The position numbers were made by a program, and so were the translations under genes. From NCBI GenBank assembly GCA_001274695.2, contig LARU01000005.1:162856-226855 (forward strand): DNA of 64,000 nt, read 5' to 3'. How positions within the stretch are numbered: position 1 is the first letter of the stretch; each line of letters begins with the position of its first letter. Positions 54,886 through 63,734 of the stretch are shown here, piece by piece. The notes beneath the pieces were generated by a model that made no database searches, was not told the DNA's origin, and was given only the letters and a program-made list of their open reading frames with translations. This DNA is from Azoarcus sp. PA01 (GTDB lineage Bacteria > Pseudomonadota > Gammaproteobacteria > Burkholderiales > Rhodocyclaceae).

Positions 54886-56208
54886 ATGCAAAGCGAAGTC
54901 CAGGGAAAGCCCACGTACGCCGTCGTCGCGGCCGTACAACTGCCGAACGTGAGTGATGTCGAGTTCGAGGCGTCACTGACCGAGCTGCGCGAACTTGCGA
55001 AAACATTGGGGCTGACGGTCGTCCACACCTTCATCCAGAAGCGTTCCGGCTTCGATACGACCGCCTACCTCGGCACCGGAAAGCGGCAGGAGATCCACGA
55101 GTTCATCAATGGCGGTGGCGTCGTCGACGGCAAGGCCCACGAGATCGACGTGATCCTGGTCGACCACGAGATTTCGCCGTCGCAGGCGCGCCACCTCGAG
55201 CTGGAGGTGGGCTGCGAGGTGACGGACCGCACGATGGTCATCCTTGAAATCTTCCATCGCAATGCGCGCTCCCGCGCAGCCCGCGCGCAGGTGGAGATTG
55301 CGCGCCTCGGCTACATGGCCCCGCGCCTGCGTGAGGCGGCGAAGCTCGCGGGACCGCAAGGTCGGCAGCGCAGCGGCACCGGCGGCCGCGGGGCGGGTGA
55401 ATCGCACACCGAGCTCGACCGACGCAAAGTGCGAGACCGCATCGCCGAACTGCAGGAGGAAATCGATGCGATGGAGGTCGAGCGCAAGACGCAGCGCGCG
55501 CGTCGGCAAGGGCGTCAGAGCCTCGCGAACGTGGCGCTCGTTGGCTATACGAACGCCGGCAAGTCGACCTTGATGCGGGCGCTCACCGGCAGCGAGGTGT
55601 TGGTCGCCAACAAGCTTTTCGCGACGCTCGACACCACCGTGCGGGTCCTCTACCCGGAGAGCGTGCCCAGGGTGCTCGTCAGCGACACGGTCGGATTCAT
55701 CAAGAACCTGCCGCACGGGCTCGTCGCGTCATTCAAGTCGACGCTCGATGAAGCGCTGGATGCATCGCTACTGCTCCACGTCATCGACGCCAGCGATCCC
55801 GGTTTCGAGCGCCAGCGGGAGGTCACGGACCAGGTGCTTGCGGAAATCGGCGCCGATGTGCTGCCGCGCCTGCGCGTCTTCAACAAGATCGACCACGTCG
55901 GCGATGCCCAGGCGCAAGCCGAACGCGAAGCGGCGTTGCGGGCGCAGTACCCGGACTGCGTCGTGATGAGCGCCCGTCGTCCCGAAGACGTGGCGAAGCT
56001 GCGCCAACGGATCGTCGCCTTTTTCCAGCAGGACCTTGTCGCCGCCGAACTCTTCCTTCCCTGGTCGGCACAGCAATGGCGCAAGGACATCTACGCGAAC
56101 TGCGAGGTGATGGAGGAGCGGGCCGACGACGAGGGCGCGTTCTTCCACGTGCGCGGGGAGCGCGACACCGTGGAGAACCTGCGCGAGCAGTTCGAGCAGG
56201 TGCGATGA
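54886..56208 (+). CDS. hflX: HflX-family GTPase
   Basis: This 440-residue GTPase has an N-terminal HflX domain (LTVVHTFIQKRSGFDTTAYLGTGKRQEI, VDHEISPSQARHLE), a glycine-rich linker (GPQGRQRSGTGGRGAGESHTELDRR) and the G domain with GYTNAGKSTL, DTVGFIKNLP and NKID. HflX binds 50S subunits and rescues stalled ribosomes. The usual hfq and hflKC neighbours are absent, so it may be a second copy. The ATG MQSEVQGKP was chosen as the first that avoids an unlikely basic extension. Confidence 0.92.
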   Translation: MQSEVQGKPTYAVVAAVQLPNVSDVEFEASLTELRELAKTLGLTVVHTFIQKRSGFDTTAYLGTGKRQEIHEFINGGGVVDGKAHEIDVILVDHEISPSQARHLELEVGCEVTDRTMVILEIFHRNARSRAARAQVEIARLGYMAPRLREAAKLAGPQGRQRSGTGGRGAGESHTELDRRKVRDRIAELQEEIDAMEVERKTQRARRQGRQSLANVALVGYTNAGKSTLMRALTGSEVLVANKLFATLDTTVRVLYPESVPRVLVSDTVGFIKNLPHGLVASFKSTLDEALDASLLLHVIDASDPGFERQREVTDQVLAEIGADVLPRLRVFNKIDHVGDAQAQAEREAALRAQYPDCVVMSARRPEDVAKLRQRIVAFFQQDLVAAELFLPWSAQQWRKDIYANCEVMEERADDEGAFFHVRGERDTVENLREQFEQVR

Positions 56209-56636
56209 GCTGAGGGTATCGGCTCTACAAGCAAGCGAAGAACCAGCGCCTGTCCACTTTGACAGACAGGCGGTGCGCTCCGCTGCCAAGCAGTATGCCG
56301 CGAAGCTCGTTCGGCCACTTCCGTTCGGTCCCCTCGGCTTCAGAGGCGACATTCGAGCGCCCGCTCGACTCTGCCATTTGCCGCATTGCCAGATAGTGCA
56401 GTTCGGCCTGAACCGTCGTTAAGGTATGTCGCCGCCAAAGGCAGTAACGGGCCGGTCAGCGGATGTAGCTCCGCATGTCGGCCGCTACGTCCGCTTCGAA
56501 TTTCACCTTACAGTCGGACCCGACCCCATCCGGCCTTTCTCAGTTCCAATTGCTCAAGATCAGATAACTGAGTGGAGCGGTCTGTCGGTATGCCTAATCA
56601 AGGGCAGGTATTAGCGCCAGACTTTCCCGTGGCGAT
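56209..56636. other. Non-coding stretch after hflX
   Basis: This region is 428 bases without a credible gene. A perfect CGCCTGTC / GACAGGCG hairpin (56247-56272, ten-base loop, no T run) lies near its start; otherwise nothing is recognised. Confidence 0.5.
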
Positions 56637-57083
56637 TCAAGCCGACGTCTCGCCAATATCCTCATGCCAGAGTTCCAGATTTCTGGCGATGAAGTTCTGC
56701 ATCAAATCCACACAAACCTGATCCTGAAGGACGGTGACTTCGACGCCCCGGGAACGCAGCCATTCTTCCTCGCCCATAAAGGTCAGATTTTCCCCGACGA
56801 CGACCTTGGGAATGCCATAAAGAAGGATCGCGCCGCTGCACATCGCGCAGGGCGACAAGGTCGTGTAAAGCACAGACTCGCGATAGATCTGCGCCGGCTG
56901 TCGGCCAGCGTTTTCGAAGGCATCCATCTCGCCGTGTCTAATGACGCTTCCCTGCTGGATCCTTCGGTTATGCCCTCGACCGATAATTTTTCCGCCATGG
57001 ACGATCACCGATCCGATCGGAATGCCACCTTCCGCCCCTCCTGACCGAGCTTCTTCGACGGCCGCCAGCATGAATGGATCCAT
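56637..57083 (-). CDS. Yeast-type cytosine deaminase
   Basis: This 148-residue CDA-fold deaminase has zinc and catalytic residues in RHGEMDAFENAGR (His50, Glu52) and TLSPCAMCSGAI (Cys79, Cys82). The remainder follows the yeast FCY1 enzyme closely: YGIPKVVVGEN, RSRGVEVTVL and a C-terminal LWHEDIGE; the His-to-Cys spacing (29) is the same. It should convert cytosine to uracil. Bacteria normally use the unrelated CodA amidohydrolase, so this is an unusual type. A tRNA or guanine deaminase is less likely. Confidence 0.85.
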   Translation of the reverse strand: MDPFMLAAVEEARSGGAEGGIPIGSVIVHGGKIIGRGHNRRIQQGSVIRHGEMDAFENAGRQPAQIYRESVLYTTLSPCAMCSGAILLYGIPKVVVGENLTFMGEEEWLRSRGVEVTVLQDQVCVDLMQNFIARNLELWHEDIGETSA

Positions 57084-57179
57084 GGTCGCTCACCCCTACA
57101 CTGATAATTCGGGAATATAGCCGATGTGCCACCCTGGCAGCATCGGTCCCGTGAGCGGCCGCTCGTCGCTTCATGGGGG

Positions 57180-57827
57180 ATGGTCACCCGTAAGGCGCCC
57201 CCGCTGCCCTTCCTGCCCGAAGACGTCCACGGGAAAGAGATCGTCGTGCTCGCCCTGTGCTATGCGGGTGACCCCATTGAGGGCGAGAAACTGATCGAGC
57301 CGCTGCGCGGGTTCGGCACGACGCTCGGCGAGCACATCGGCGTGCAGCCGTACACCGCCTGGCAGCAGGCCTTCGATCCCCTCTTGACGCCCGGTGCGCG
57401 CAACTACTGGAAGTCGCATAACTTCTCGCAGCTCAGCGCGGGCGCGATCGACGCGATCATCGAATACGCCGGCACGCTGCCGTCGCCGCAGTGCGAGATT
57501 TTCGTCGCCACGATCGGCGGCCAGACGGCCCGTGTAGCGCCCGAGGCGATGGCCTACTCGGCCCGAGATGCCAACTACGTGATGAACGTGCACGCCCGCT
57601 GGGAATCCTCCGCCGAGGACGAACGCTGCATCGCCTGGGCGCGCGATTTTTTCGCCAAGTCAAAGCCGTTCGCCAGCGGCGGCGCATACATCAACTTCCT
57701 CACTCAGGACGAAACCGACCGCATCGCGTTCGCCTACGGGGGGACGTACGACCGGCTGGTGGAGCTCAAGAAGAAGTACGACCCGACGAACCTCTTCCGG
57801 ATGAACCAGAACATCAAGCCGGTTTGA
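57180..57827 (+). pseudogene. C-terminal fragment of a BBE-domain FAD-linked oxidase
   Basis: This 215-residue reading has the substrate and berberine-bridge-enzyme C-terminal domains of bacterial FAD-linked oxidases: KAPPLPFLPEDVHGKEIVVLALCYAGDPIEGE, YWKSHNF, and the ending YGGTYDRLVELKKKYDPTNLFRMNQNIKP. The N-terminal FAD-binding half (about 250 residues) is missing and the preceding sequence encodes nothing similar. The frame is open, but the product could not bind FAD normally. Confidence 0.8.
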
Positions 57828-58211
57828 GAGGAGATCACGCGCCAAACAATGGTGCGGACGCCTGACGTCGCTGCACATCGGCAGCGGCGCTCAAAGGCTG
57901 CTTTCGTGCAACTGCCACTTCCGCTTGGGGTCGACCGCCGTCCACAGACCGTGACAACTCACTGGCCCCTTGCAAACGCGAACGGCCAACCAGGCCAAGA
58001 GGCGCCGGAAATCGATCATCAATGCCCGGATCAGTCTGAAAGCTCGCCATGGCCTTTCAGGCCTGGGGCAGACCACGAATCAGGCATTCGCGTATCACGA
58101 TCGACGGATTCGGCCCGGAATGCGCCAGGGCGAGCCCGCGAACTCGGGGAAGATCACTTACCCTAGGCATTACTTTCGCGCTACCCGTGATACGTAAGAG
58201 GTTGCCCTGCT
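57828..58211. other. Non-coding stretch before the SRAP gene
   Basis: These 384 bases contain no supported gene, repeat or LexA site. Short open frames on both strands lack family motifs and ribosome sites. Confidence 0.45.
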
Positions 58212-58877
58212 ATGTGCTCAAACTACCGTCCGGCTGCGCGTCAGTTGCTGCAGAAGTACCAGCTCGAACTGCCCGATTTCGACTACGGCGAAGCTTACCC
58301 CGGGCGCACGGCGCCCGTGCTGACGAATTTCGACCGCTCGGTCTGGCTTCCGGCAGCATTCGGATTGGTGCCGGCTTGGGCAAAGGACGCCACGATCGCT
58401 CGTCGCACGTACAACGCACGATCCGAAACAGTCGCCGAGAAACCATCGTTTCGGCATTCCTGGAAGCAGCGCCAGCTTTGTATCATCCCGGCCGAGGCCT
58501 TCTACGAACCCAACTACCAGTCGGGCAAGGCCGTCCGATGGCGCATCGAGCGCGCCGACGGCGAGCCCTTTGGAATTGCCGGCATTTGGGAACGGCGACT
58601 TCGAGACGATGGGCTTCCGCGTTGGTCGATGTCCATGCTGACGATCAACGCTGACGCACACCCGTTCATGCGTCGCTTCCACAAGCCTGGGGACGAGAAG
58701 CGTTCCATCGTGATCATTCCGGATGACGAATGGCGGGATTGGCTCAGTGCGACATCGGAAGCCCACGTGCGGTCATTTTTGCGCTCCTTTGACCCAGATT
58801 TGATGACTGCCACGGCGGATCCGCGGCCGGCGCGGGGTGCAAAGACCGAGGCTGATGGTAATCCGCCCGGCGAGTAA
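58212..58877 (+). CDS. SRAP (YedK/HMCES) abasic-site-protecting protein
   Basis: In this 221-residue protein Met removal exposes Cys2, the residue that forms a thiazolidine crosslink with abasic sites. Family residues are visible: NARSET (Asn68), FYEP (Glu99) and RRFH (His157). It shields abasic sites in single-stranded DNA from cleavage and error-prone bypass. It precedes the SOS mutagenesis operon by less than 200 bases in the same direction, suggesting a DNA-damage island. No LexA box was found at its own start. Confidence 0.92.
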   Translation: MCSNYRPAARQLLQKYQLELPDFDYGEAYPGRTAPVLTNFDRSVWLPAAFGLVPAWAKDATIARRTYNARSETVAEKPSFRHSWKQRQLCIIPAEAFYEPNYQSGKAVRWRIERADGEPFGIAGIWERRLRDDGLPRWSMSMLTINADAHPFMRRFHKPGDEKRSIVIIPDDEWRDWLSATSEAHVRSFLRSFDPDLMTATADPRPARGAKTEADGNPPGE

Positions 58878-59038
58878 ATTTGACAGGACTCACGGGGGTG
58901 GGCATCGGTGGCGTAGACCTAGCGTCGTCCTGGTTCAACTCTCGCAGAAGGGCTCTGTCGTTAAGCCTTTGAATGGATTAACGAATACTTAACCTAGGCG
59001 TGTTTCGCACCTTCGATAGACTTGCTCTAAGCGGGATA

Positions 59039-59054
59039 CTGTATAAAATTACAG
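59039..59054 (+). promoter_or_regulatory. LexA (SOS) box
   Basis: CTGTATAAAATTACAG matches the CTG-N10-CAG SOS box with the flanking TA of the E. coli-type consensus. It lies 15 bases before the small zinc-ribbon gene and should repress the zinc ribbon-umuD-umuC operon until DNA damage. Confidence 0.85.
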
Positions 59055-59069
59055 CATAGGAAGCCCGCC

Positions 59070-59276
59070 ATGCCAACGACCCTCACCTGCCCCTACTGCC
59101 ATACCCCGATCCGCGTCGACCGATACGAGTACGCCTCGAGCGGGGCTCACACTTATCGCATCTGCCCGGAGTGTGACTTCTCGATGCCGATGCCTGGGGC
59201 ACCAGCGGCCAAGGAATCGGAAGCAGGAACCGGAGGCGCCCTTCCCTCGCATGGGGGTGCAGACGCCGATGTTTGA
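59070..59276 (+). CDS. Small zinc-ribbon protein leading the SOS operon
   Basis: This 68-residue protein has two Cys pairs, LTCPYCHTP and RICPECDFS, forming one zinc ribbon, and a flexible C-terminus. It directly follows the LexA box and its end overlaps umuD by eight bases, so it is co-induced with the mutasome. I do not recognise a characterised homologue; a regulatory or clamp-binding accessory role for the polymerase is conceivable. Confidence 0.75.
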   Translation: MPTTLTCPYCHTPIRVDRYEYASSGAHTYRICPECDFSMPMPGAPAAKESEAGTGGALPSHGGADADV

Positions 59277-59721
59277 CGCGAGCATGCCGCTGCCTGGCGA
59301 TCTCTGGCGCGCCGCGCTCGATGCGCCGGTGCTCTGCCTCCCGCTCGGGCTGACTCCCGTCTCCGCTGGCTTCCCCTCCCCCGCCGAAGATTACGAGGCC
59401 AAGCGACTCGACATCAACGACTTCCTGGTGCGCAATCCGGTCTCGACGTTTTTCTTTCCTGTGAAGGGCGACTCGATGCAGGGCGCTGAGATATTCGATG
59501 GCGACATCCTGGTCGTCGATCGCAGCGTCACCCCGTTTCATGGCCACATTGTGGTGGCCTTCGTGAACGGCGAACGCCTCGTGAAGCGCTTGTATCGCCG
59601 CGGCGGCCGTGTGGCACTCGTTGCGGAAAACCCCGCCTACCCGGTACTTGAGCTTGCCGAGGGCAATGAACTCGAGATCTGGGGCGTCGTGGTTGGAAAG
59701 TTCAAACGTCTCCCCGCCTAG
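59269..59721 (+). CDS. umuD: UmuD-type SOS mutagenesis protease
   Basis: This 150-residue S24 family protein has the cleavage site VSAGFPSPAEDY (Ala33-Gly34) and catalytic dyad Ser69 in VKGDSMQG and Lys106 in RLVKRLYR. The Gly-Ser and Ser-Lys distances (35 and 37) equal those of E. coli UmuD. RecA-stimulated self-cleavage yields UmuD', the partner of UmuC in polymerase V. Start MFDASMPLPG fits the family length; it overlaps the zinc-ribbon gene. Confidence 0.93.
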   Translation: MFDASMPLPGDLWRAALDAPVLCLPLGLTPVSAGFPSPAEDYEAKRLDINDFLVRNPVSTFFFPVKGDSMQGAEIFDGDILVVDRSVTPFHGHIVVAFVNGERLVKRLYRRGGRVALVAENPAYPVLELAEGNELEIWGVVVGKFKRLPA

Positions 59722-59727
59722 TCCCGG

Positions 59728-61005
59728 ATGTTTGCCCTTGTCGACTGCAACAACTTCTATGCGTCATGCGAGAAGTTGTTTGATCCCGCGCTCGCTGACC
59801 GACCCCTGGTCGTCCTATCGAACAACGATGGGTGTGTCGTCGCGCGCTCGGCCGAAGCCAAGCTGCTGGGCGTGCCGATGGGGGCGCCCTGGTTCAAGCT
59901 GCGCCAACTGGCCGCACAACACGGCATCGTAGGGCTCTCGTCGAACTACGCCCTCTACGCAGACATGAGCAACCGCGTCGTTGAGGTGCTCTGCGCGTTC
60001 TCGCCACGCGTCGAGGTCTACAGCATTGATGAATCGTTTCTCGACCTATCCGGATTCCGCAATCTCGACCGTGTTCTCTATGGACAGCAGATTCGAAGCC
60101 GGATAGCACAGTGGCTCGGGCTGCCGGTCTGCGTCGGCATTGCACCGACAAAGACCCTGGCGAAGCTCGCCAACCACGTTGCCAAGAAACAGCCGGGTTT
60201 CGCGGGCGTTTGCGATCTGACCCGTCTTGCACCTGAGGCTCGGGCGGCGCTCTTCGCTCAACTCGATGTCGGCGAAGTCTGGGGCGTGGGCCGACAGATC
60301 AACGAGCGGCTCGGTGAGATGAGGATCCGCTCCGTACTGGATCTCATTCGTGCAGATCCTGACTGGATCAGGCGGCGTTTTTCGGTGGTTCTGGAGCGCA
60401 CCGTGCGGGAACTGAACGGCATCTCCTGTCTCGCCCTGGAGGAAGTCGCTCCCCCAAAGCAGCAGATCATGGCAAGCCGATCCTTCGGGCACCTCCTCCA
60501 TGATCTGGACGAACTGCGCGAGGCGATTTCATCCCATACCAGCCGCGCGGCGGAGAAACTGCGGCAGCAGCAATGCGATGCTGGCGCCCTGTCGGTATTG
60601 ATCCGGACCAACCCGTTCAAATCTGACGAGCCCCAGTATCAGCGGACAGTGACCGATCCCGTGTCGCCACCCTCGAGCGATTCGCGAGCGCTCATCGCCG
60701 CCGCGACGCGCATCCTCACACGCATCTACCGCCCGGGGTACGCCTACCACAAAGCCGGGGTGATGCTGAGTCAGCTCGTCCCGCGCGCCCACACACAGGG
60801 CGAGCTCTTCGCGGCTGACGTGACAGAAGTAGATCGATCACGAGAGCTGATGACGGTAATGGATGCCATCAATCGACGCTGGGGGCGCGGAACATTGCGA
60901 TCCTCTGCCACGGGTGTCGATCAGGGCTGGAGGATGCGTCGCGAGCGGTTGTCGCCAGCGTATACGACATCGTGGGACGAGCTGCCGGTGGTGCGTGCGA
61001 AATGA
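59728..61005 (+). CDS. umuC: UmuC-type Y-family DNA polymerase
   Basis: This 425-residue polymerase has FALVDCNNFYASCEKLF at the start (metal-binding Asp6), LSNNDGCVVARS, YSIDESFLDLSG (catalytic Asp/Glu) and GIAPTKTLAKLANHVAKK. It performs translesion synthesis with UmuD'. It lies six bases behind umuD. Length and motifs are complete, so the operon should be functional. Confidence 0.95.
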   Translation: MFALVDCNNFYASCEKLFDPALADRPLVVLSNNDGCVVARSAEAKLLGVPMGAPWFKLRQLAAQHGIVGLSSNYALYADMSNRVVEVLCAFSPRVEVYSIDESFLDLSGFRNLDRVLYGQQIRSRIAQWLGLPVCVGIAPTKTLAKLANHVAKKQPGFAGVCDLTRLAPEARAALFAQLDVGEVWGVGRQINERLGEMRIRSVLDLIRADPDWIRRRFSVVLERTVRELNGISCLALEEVAPPKQQIMASRSFGHLLHDLDELREAISSHTSRAAEKLRQQQCDAGALSVLIRTNPFKSDEPQYQRTVTDPVSPPSSDSRALIAAATRILTRIYRPGYAYHKAGVMLSQLVPRAHTQGELFAADVTEVDRSRELMTVMDAINRRWGRGTLRSSATGVDQGWRMRRERLSPAYTTSWDELPVVRAK

Positions 61006-61246
61006 CCCCCCGCAAAGGTGCTGCGGGCCGGTCAGCCCTTCAGGAGACGTCATCTGCGATGCCGCGTAAAACACATATTACAAGCTTCGCCGCGGCGTCG
61101 TGGACCGTAACATCACCGACCGCGACACGTCATCGTAATCGTCTTGATCGGCGGCCGGCTGGAATGAGCTGGATCCCCGTACGGCTCGTCTTGACATGCG
61201 CCTTGGCGGCGGCGTCATTGCCACTGATCTGTTCATCGAACCCTAC

Positions 61247-62089
61247 ATGCTGATTTCACGTCGTTTCCTCCGTGCCCTCCTTGTATTTCTGGCCGGGTTC
61301 TGCCTCTCGCCCACCGCTGGTGCAGAGAATGACCTGCTCGGACGCTTTGTCGGCGATCTACTCGGCGAAAGCCTTTATTCGCGAGCGCAGAAGAAAACCG
61401 GGCTCGCCGCTTGTACGCACTTCTTTCCCGCTGCCAAACCGCTCGATCTGGGACGTCTTCCCCAGCATTGGCGCCCGATCGGCCTGTGTTCGAATAGCTT
61501 TGCGGTCGTGTATTCGGGCCTTACACGAACTCCCCTTCTGGTTATCGAACGCCTGACAGCCCGTCAGCTCAACGACGCGAGCAACGAACGCCGCACCGAC
61601 GCGTTCTTCGCTGATCCCCGTCTGCCTCACGACACCCGCGCCGAATTGCAGGATTACGCGGGCAGCGGCTTCGACCGTGGTCATCTTGCGCCTGCGGGCG
61701 AGCAACCCGACCAGACTTCAATGGCGCAGTCCTTTGCACTCTCGAACATCGTCCCGCAGGACCCGACCAACAACCGGAAAATTTGGTCCAAGATCGAATC
61801 CGACGTCAGGAAATTCGCACGACGCGCGGGGGGCGACGTGTACGTCTTCACCGGCCCACTATTCACCGGTCAAAAGAAGACGATCGGCGCCAACCGGGTG
61901 CGGGTACCAAGCCACCTATTCAAACTCGTCTATGACGAGCGAAGTCGACGGGCATGGGCGTACGTCATCGAGAACACAGCGCACACGCGTGTCCGTCCAC
62001 CGGTTAGCTACGAGGAGTTCGTGGAGCGCACGGGCTGGCCCCTGCTCAACGAAGTGACTGTCACTGGCAGCACGAAGCGCCGCGGGTGA
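61247..62089 (+). CDS. Secreted DNA/RNA non-specific endonuclease (NucA type)
   Basis: This 280-residue protein has a signal peptide (RALLVFLAGFCLSPTAGA) and the beta-beta-alpha-metal nuclease core: GFDRGHLAPAGEQ with the DRGH catalytic His, and SNIVPQDPTNNRKIW supplying the metal-binding Asn. It degrades extracellular or periplasmic nucleic acid. A start 51 bases earlier is possible but gives a less typical signal. It follows umuC by 241 bases without a visible LexA box, so co-regulation is unproven. Confidence 0.9.
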   Translation: MLISRRFLRALLVFLAGFCLSPTAGAENDLLGRFVGDLLGESLYSRAQKKTGLAACTHFFPAAKPLDLGRLPQHWRPIGLCSNSFAVVYSGLTRTPLLVIERLTARQLNDASNERRTDAFFADPRLPHDTRAELQDYAGSGFDRGHLAPAGEQPDQTSMAQSFALSNIVPQDPTNNRKIWSKIESDVRKFARRAGGDVYVFTGPLFTGQKKTIGANRVRVPSHLFKLVYDERSRRAWAYVIENTAHTRVRPPVSYEEFVERTGWPLLNEVTVTGSTKRRG

Positions 62090-62893
62090 GCCGCCCAAGC
62101 GGCCTTCTCTATCTCCGACTCCTAGACCACTCCCAGACGAGGAAGGAGGACAAGGCTCGACCGCGGCAAGAAAGGCCCGGATCTGTGGCTGGCGGCCATC
62201 ACCTATCGTCAGTTGGCCGCCAGGTTTCTCGAGGCCGCCCCCTTCCCCGGAATCCTCGCGAACGGTGGGACTTCGTCCTGAACGGTCGTTGATCTGATAG
62301 GCGATGTCGGGCGGTAAGCTGCCGGTCAACTGCCATTCAGCCGCTGATGGCGGCCACTGACCGCTTCTTCGGTCGAGGAACTCGAATTTTCGACCCAAAT
62401 CGGTCGGGCGTGGACCGCAGAAGCAGACCTTCAGGCGTCGAGGCACACGCTGGCAACCCGAAAAGGTGTCAAAAATGCTGCGGCTTTCGCGGCGATGCGG
62501 AAGTTTGCCTGCACACGGCTTGGAGCCACCGCGCTCCCGCCGCAATACCCTGATGAATTGCCGACGGTCGGGGGGCGCGTGACAGCGTTATCGCCCGAGA
62601 AGCACTGGCCTTCGGGTTGGCGCCGTCTCCACTGTCTGCGTGGTTCAGTCCCGCCGGAATTCAACGCCCGGGGCTTTTTCTCGGTGTTGCCACCACACCC
62701 GAAGCTCATCTCCCCGTCGCCTGCGACCGTCTACGTCAACTCATCCAGACGTTCTCCTGACGCAACGTGATGTTGCCGTGGATGCGAGTGGGGGCGATTC
62801 ATCGCGGCGGCGCGGCGGCAGAAATGACCGCAAGGGACGCTCGCGCGGCGCTTCACGCGCGGGCGGCCGGTTTTCGTCGCGCCATGCAATGGA
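62090..62893. other. Long non-coding stretch before the rhomboid gene
   Basis: These 804 bases contain no gene I can support. Some segments (near 62160-62260 and 62310-62360) look like worn coding or interspersed-repeat sequence, but no family could be assigned. Confidence 0.45.
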
Positions 62894-63538
62894 TCATTCG
62901 CGCTCGCCTTCTTCGTCCTCCCAGGCATAGCGGCGGCGAGGCGGGATATCGAGACGCCGCAGCGCTATCGCCGACAGCGCGCCGATCAGGCCACCCGCCA
63001 AATGAGTTTCCCACGACCGCCCCTGCTGAATCGGTAGGACTCCCCAGGCCAGACTGCCGTAGAGAAAGTATACGAGCAGGGACGCGGCGATCGCGCGCCG
63101 ATCGCGTCGGATCACGCCGGCCAGGAAAATGTGGGCGACCAGGCCGTAGACCACACCGCTCGCACCGATATGGACCGATGCGCGGCCGAGCAGCCACACC
63201 GCGGCGCCGGGGCCGAGGAAGATCGCCGGGAGTGCCCGGACGGCCGAGCCCGGATAGAGGTGCAGCATCGCCGTAAGCAACACCAGCAGCGGCGCCGTGT
63301 TGGCGATCAGGTGGCCGAAGCTGCCGTGCAGCAGCGGCGCCAGTACGATGCCGGGCAGTCCGCTCAACTCGCGGGGGCGCACGCCGAACCTCTCGAGGCC
63401 CAAGTCGAGCGCCGTGTTCACCACCTGGATCAGCCACAGGAAAGCGACCAGGCAGAGTGCGATCCTGAACGCAAGGCGGAAGCTCGCGCGGGCGCGCTCG
63501 GAGCTCGTGTAGGCCGGGTCGGGAATGTCTACGTCCAT
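62894..63538 (-). CDS. Rhomboid-family intramembrane serine protease
   Basis: This 214-residue protein with about six membrane helices carries the catalytic Ser in HIGASGVVYGL (GxSG) and the catalytic His in THLAGGLIGAL; the HGSFGHLIANTAPLLVL segment is the conserved HxxxN region. It cleaves membrane-embedded segments of client proteins. It is divergent from ilvD. The C-terminus is a short acidic tail. Confidence 0.92.
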   Translation of the reverse strand: MDVDIPDPAYTSSERARASFRLAFRIALCLVAFLWLIQVVNTALDLGLERFGVRPRELSGLPGIVLAPLLHGSFGHLIANTAPLLVLLTAMLHLYPGSAVRALPAIFLGPGAAVWLLGRASVHIGASGVVYGLVAHIFLAGVIRRDRRAIAASLLVYFLYGSLAWGVLPIQQGRSWETHLAGGLIGALSAIALRRLDIPPRRRYAWEDEEGERE

Positions 63539-63734
63539 CGTCCTTGCCTCATCGGCCGACTTCGGCCCGCTATGTGCGCGTCTTGCTTCATTCTAGGCTC
63601 GCTCGCGACCTGGATGGGCGGCGCAGCCGGCCAGTGCGGCCGAGGGCGGCCCGGCCTATGATTCTCAGGAAACGTCGGGGCGCGGCCGATGCCCTGAAGC
63701 CGGGGATGCGAACCGCTACCCGCAAGGAGACGAT
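63539..63734. other. Divergent gap between rhomboid and ilvD
   Basis: These 196 bases hold the promoters of both genes and the ilvD ribosome site (aaggaga). No operator or leader peptide was recognised. Confidence 0.45.

Noticed and set aside
56247..56272. Hairpin after hflX as an intrinsic terminator
   Set aside because: Perfect stem, but there is no T run behind it.
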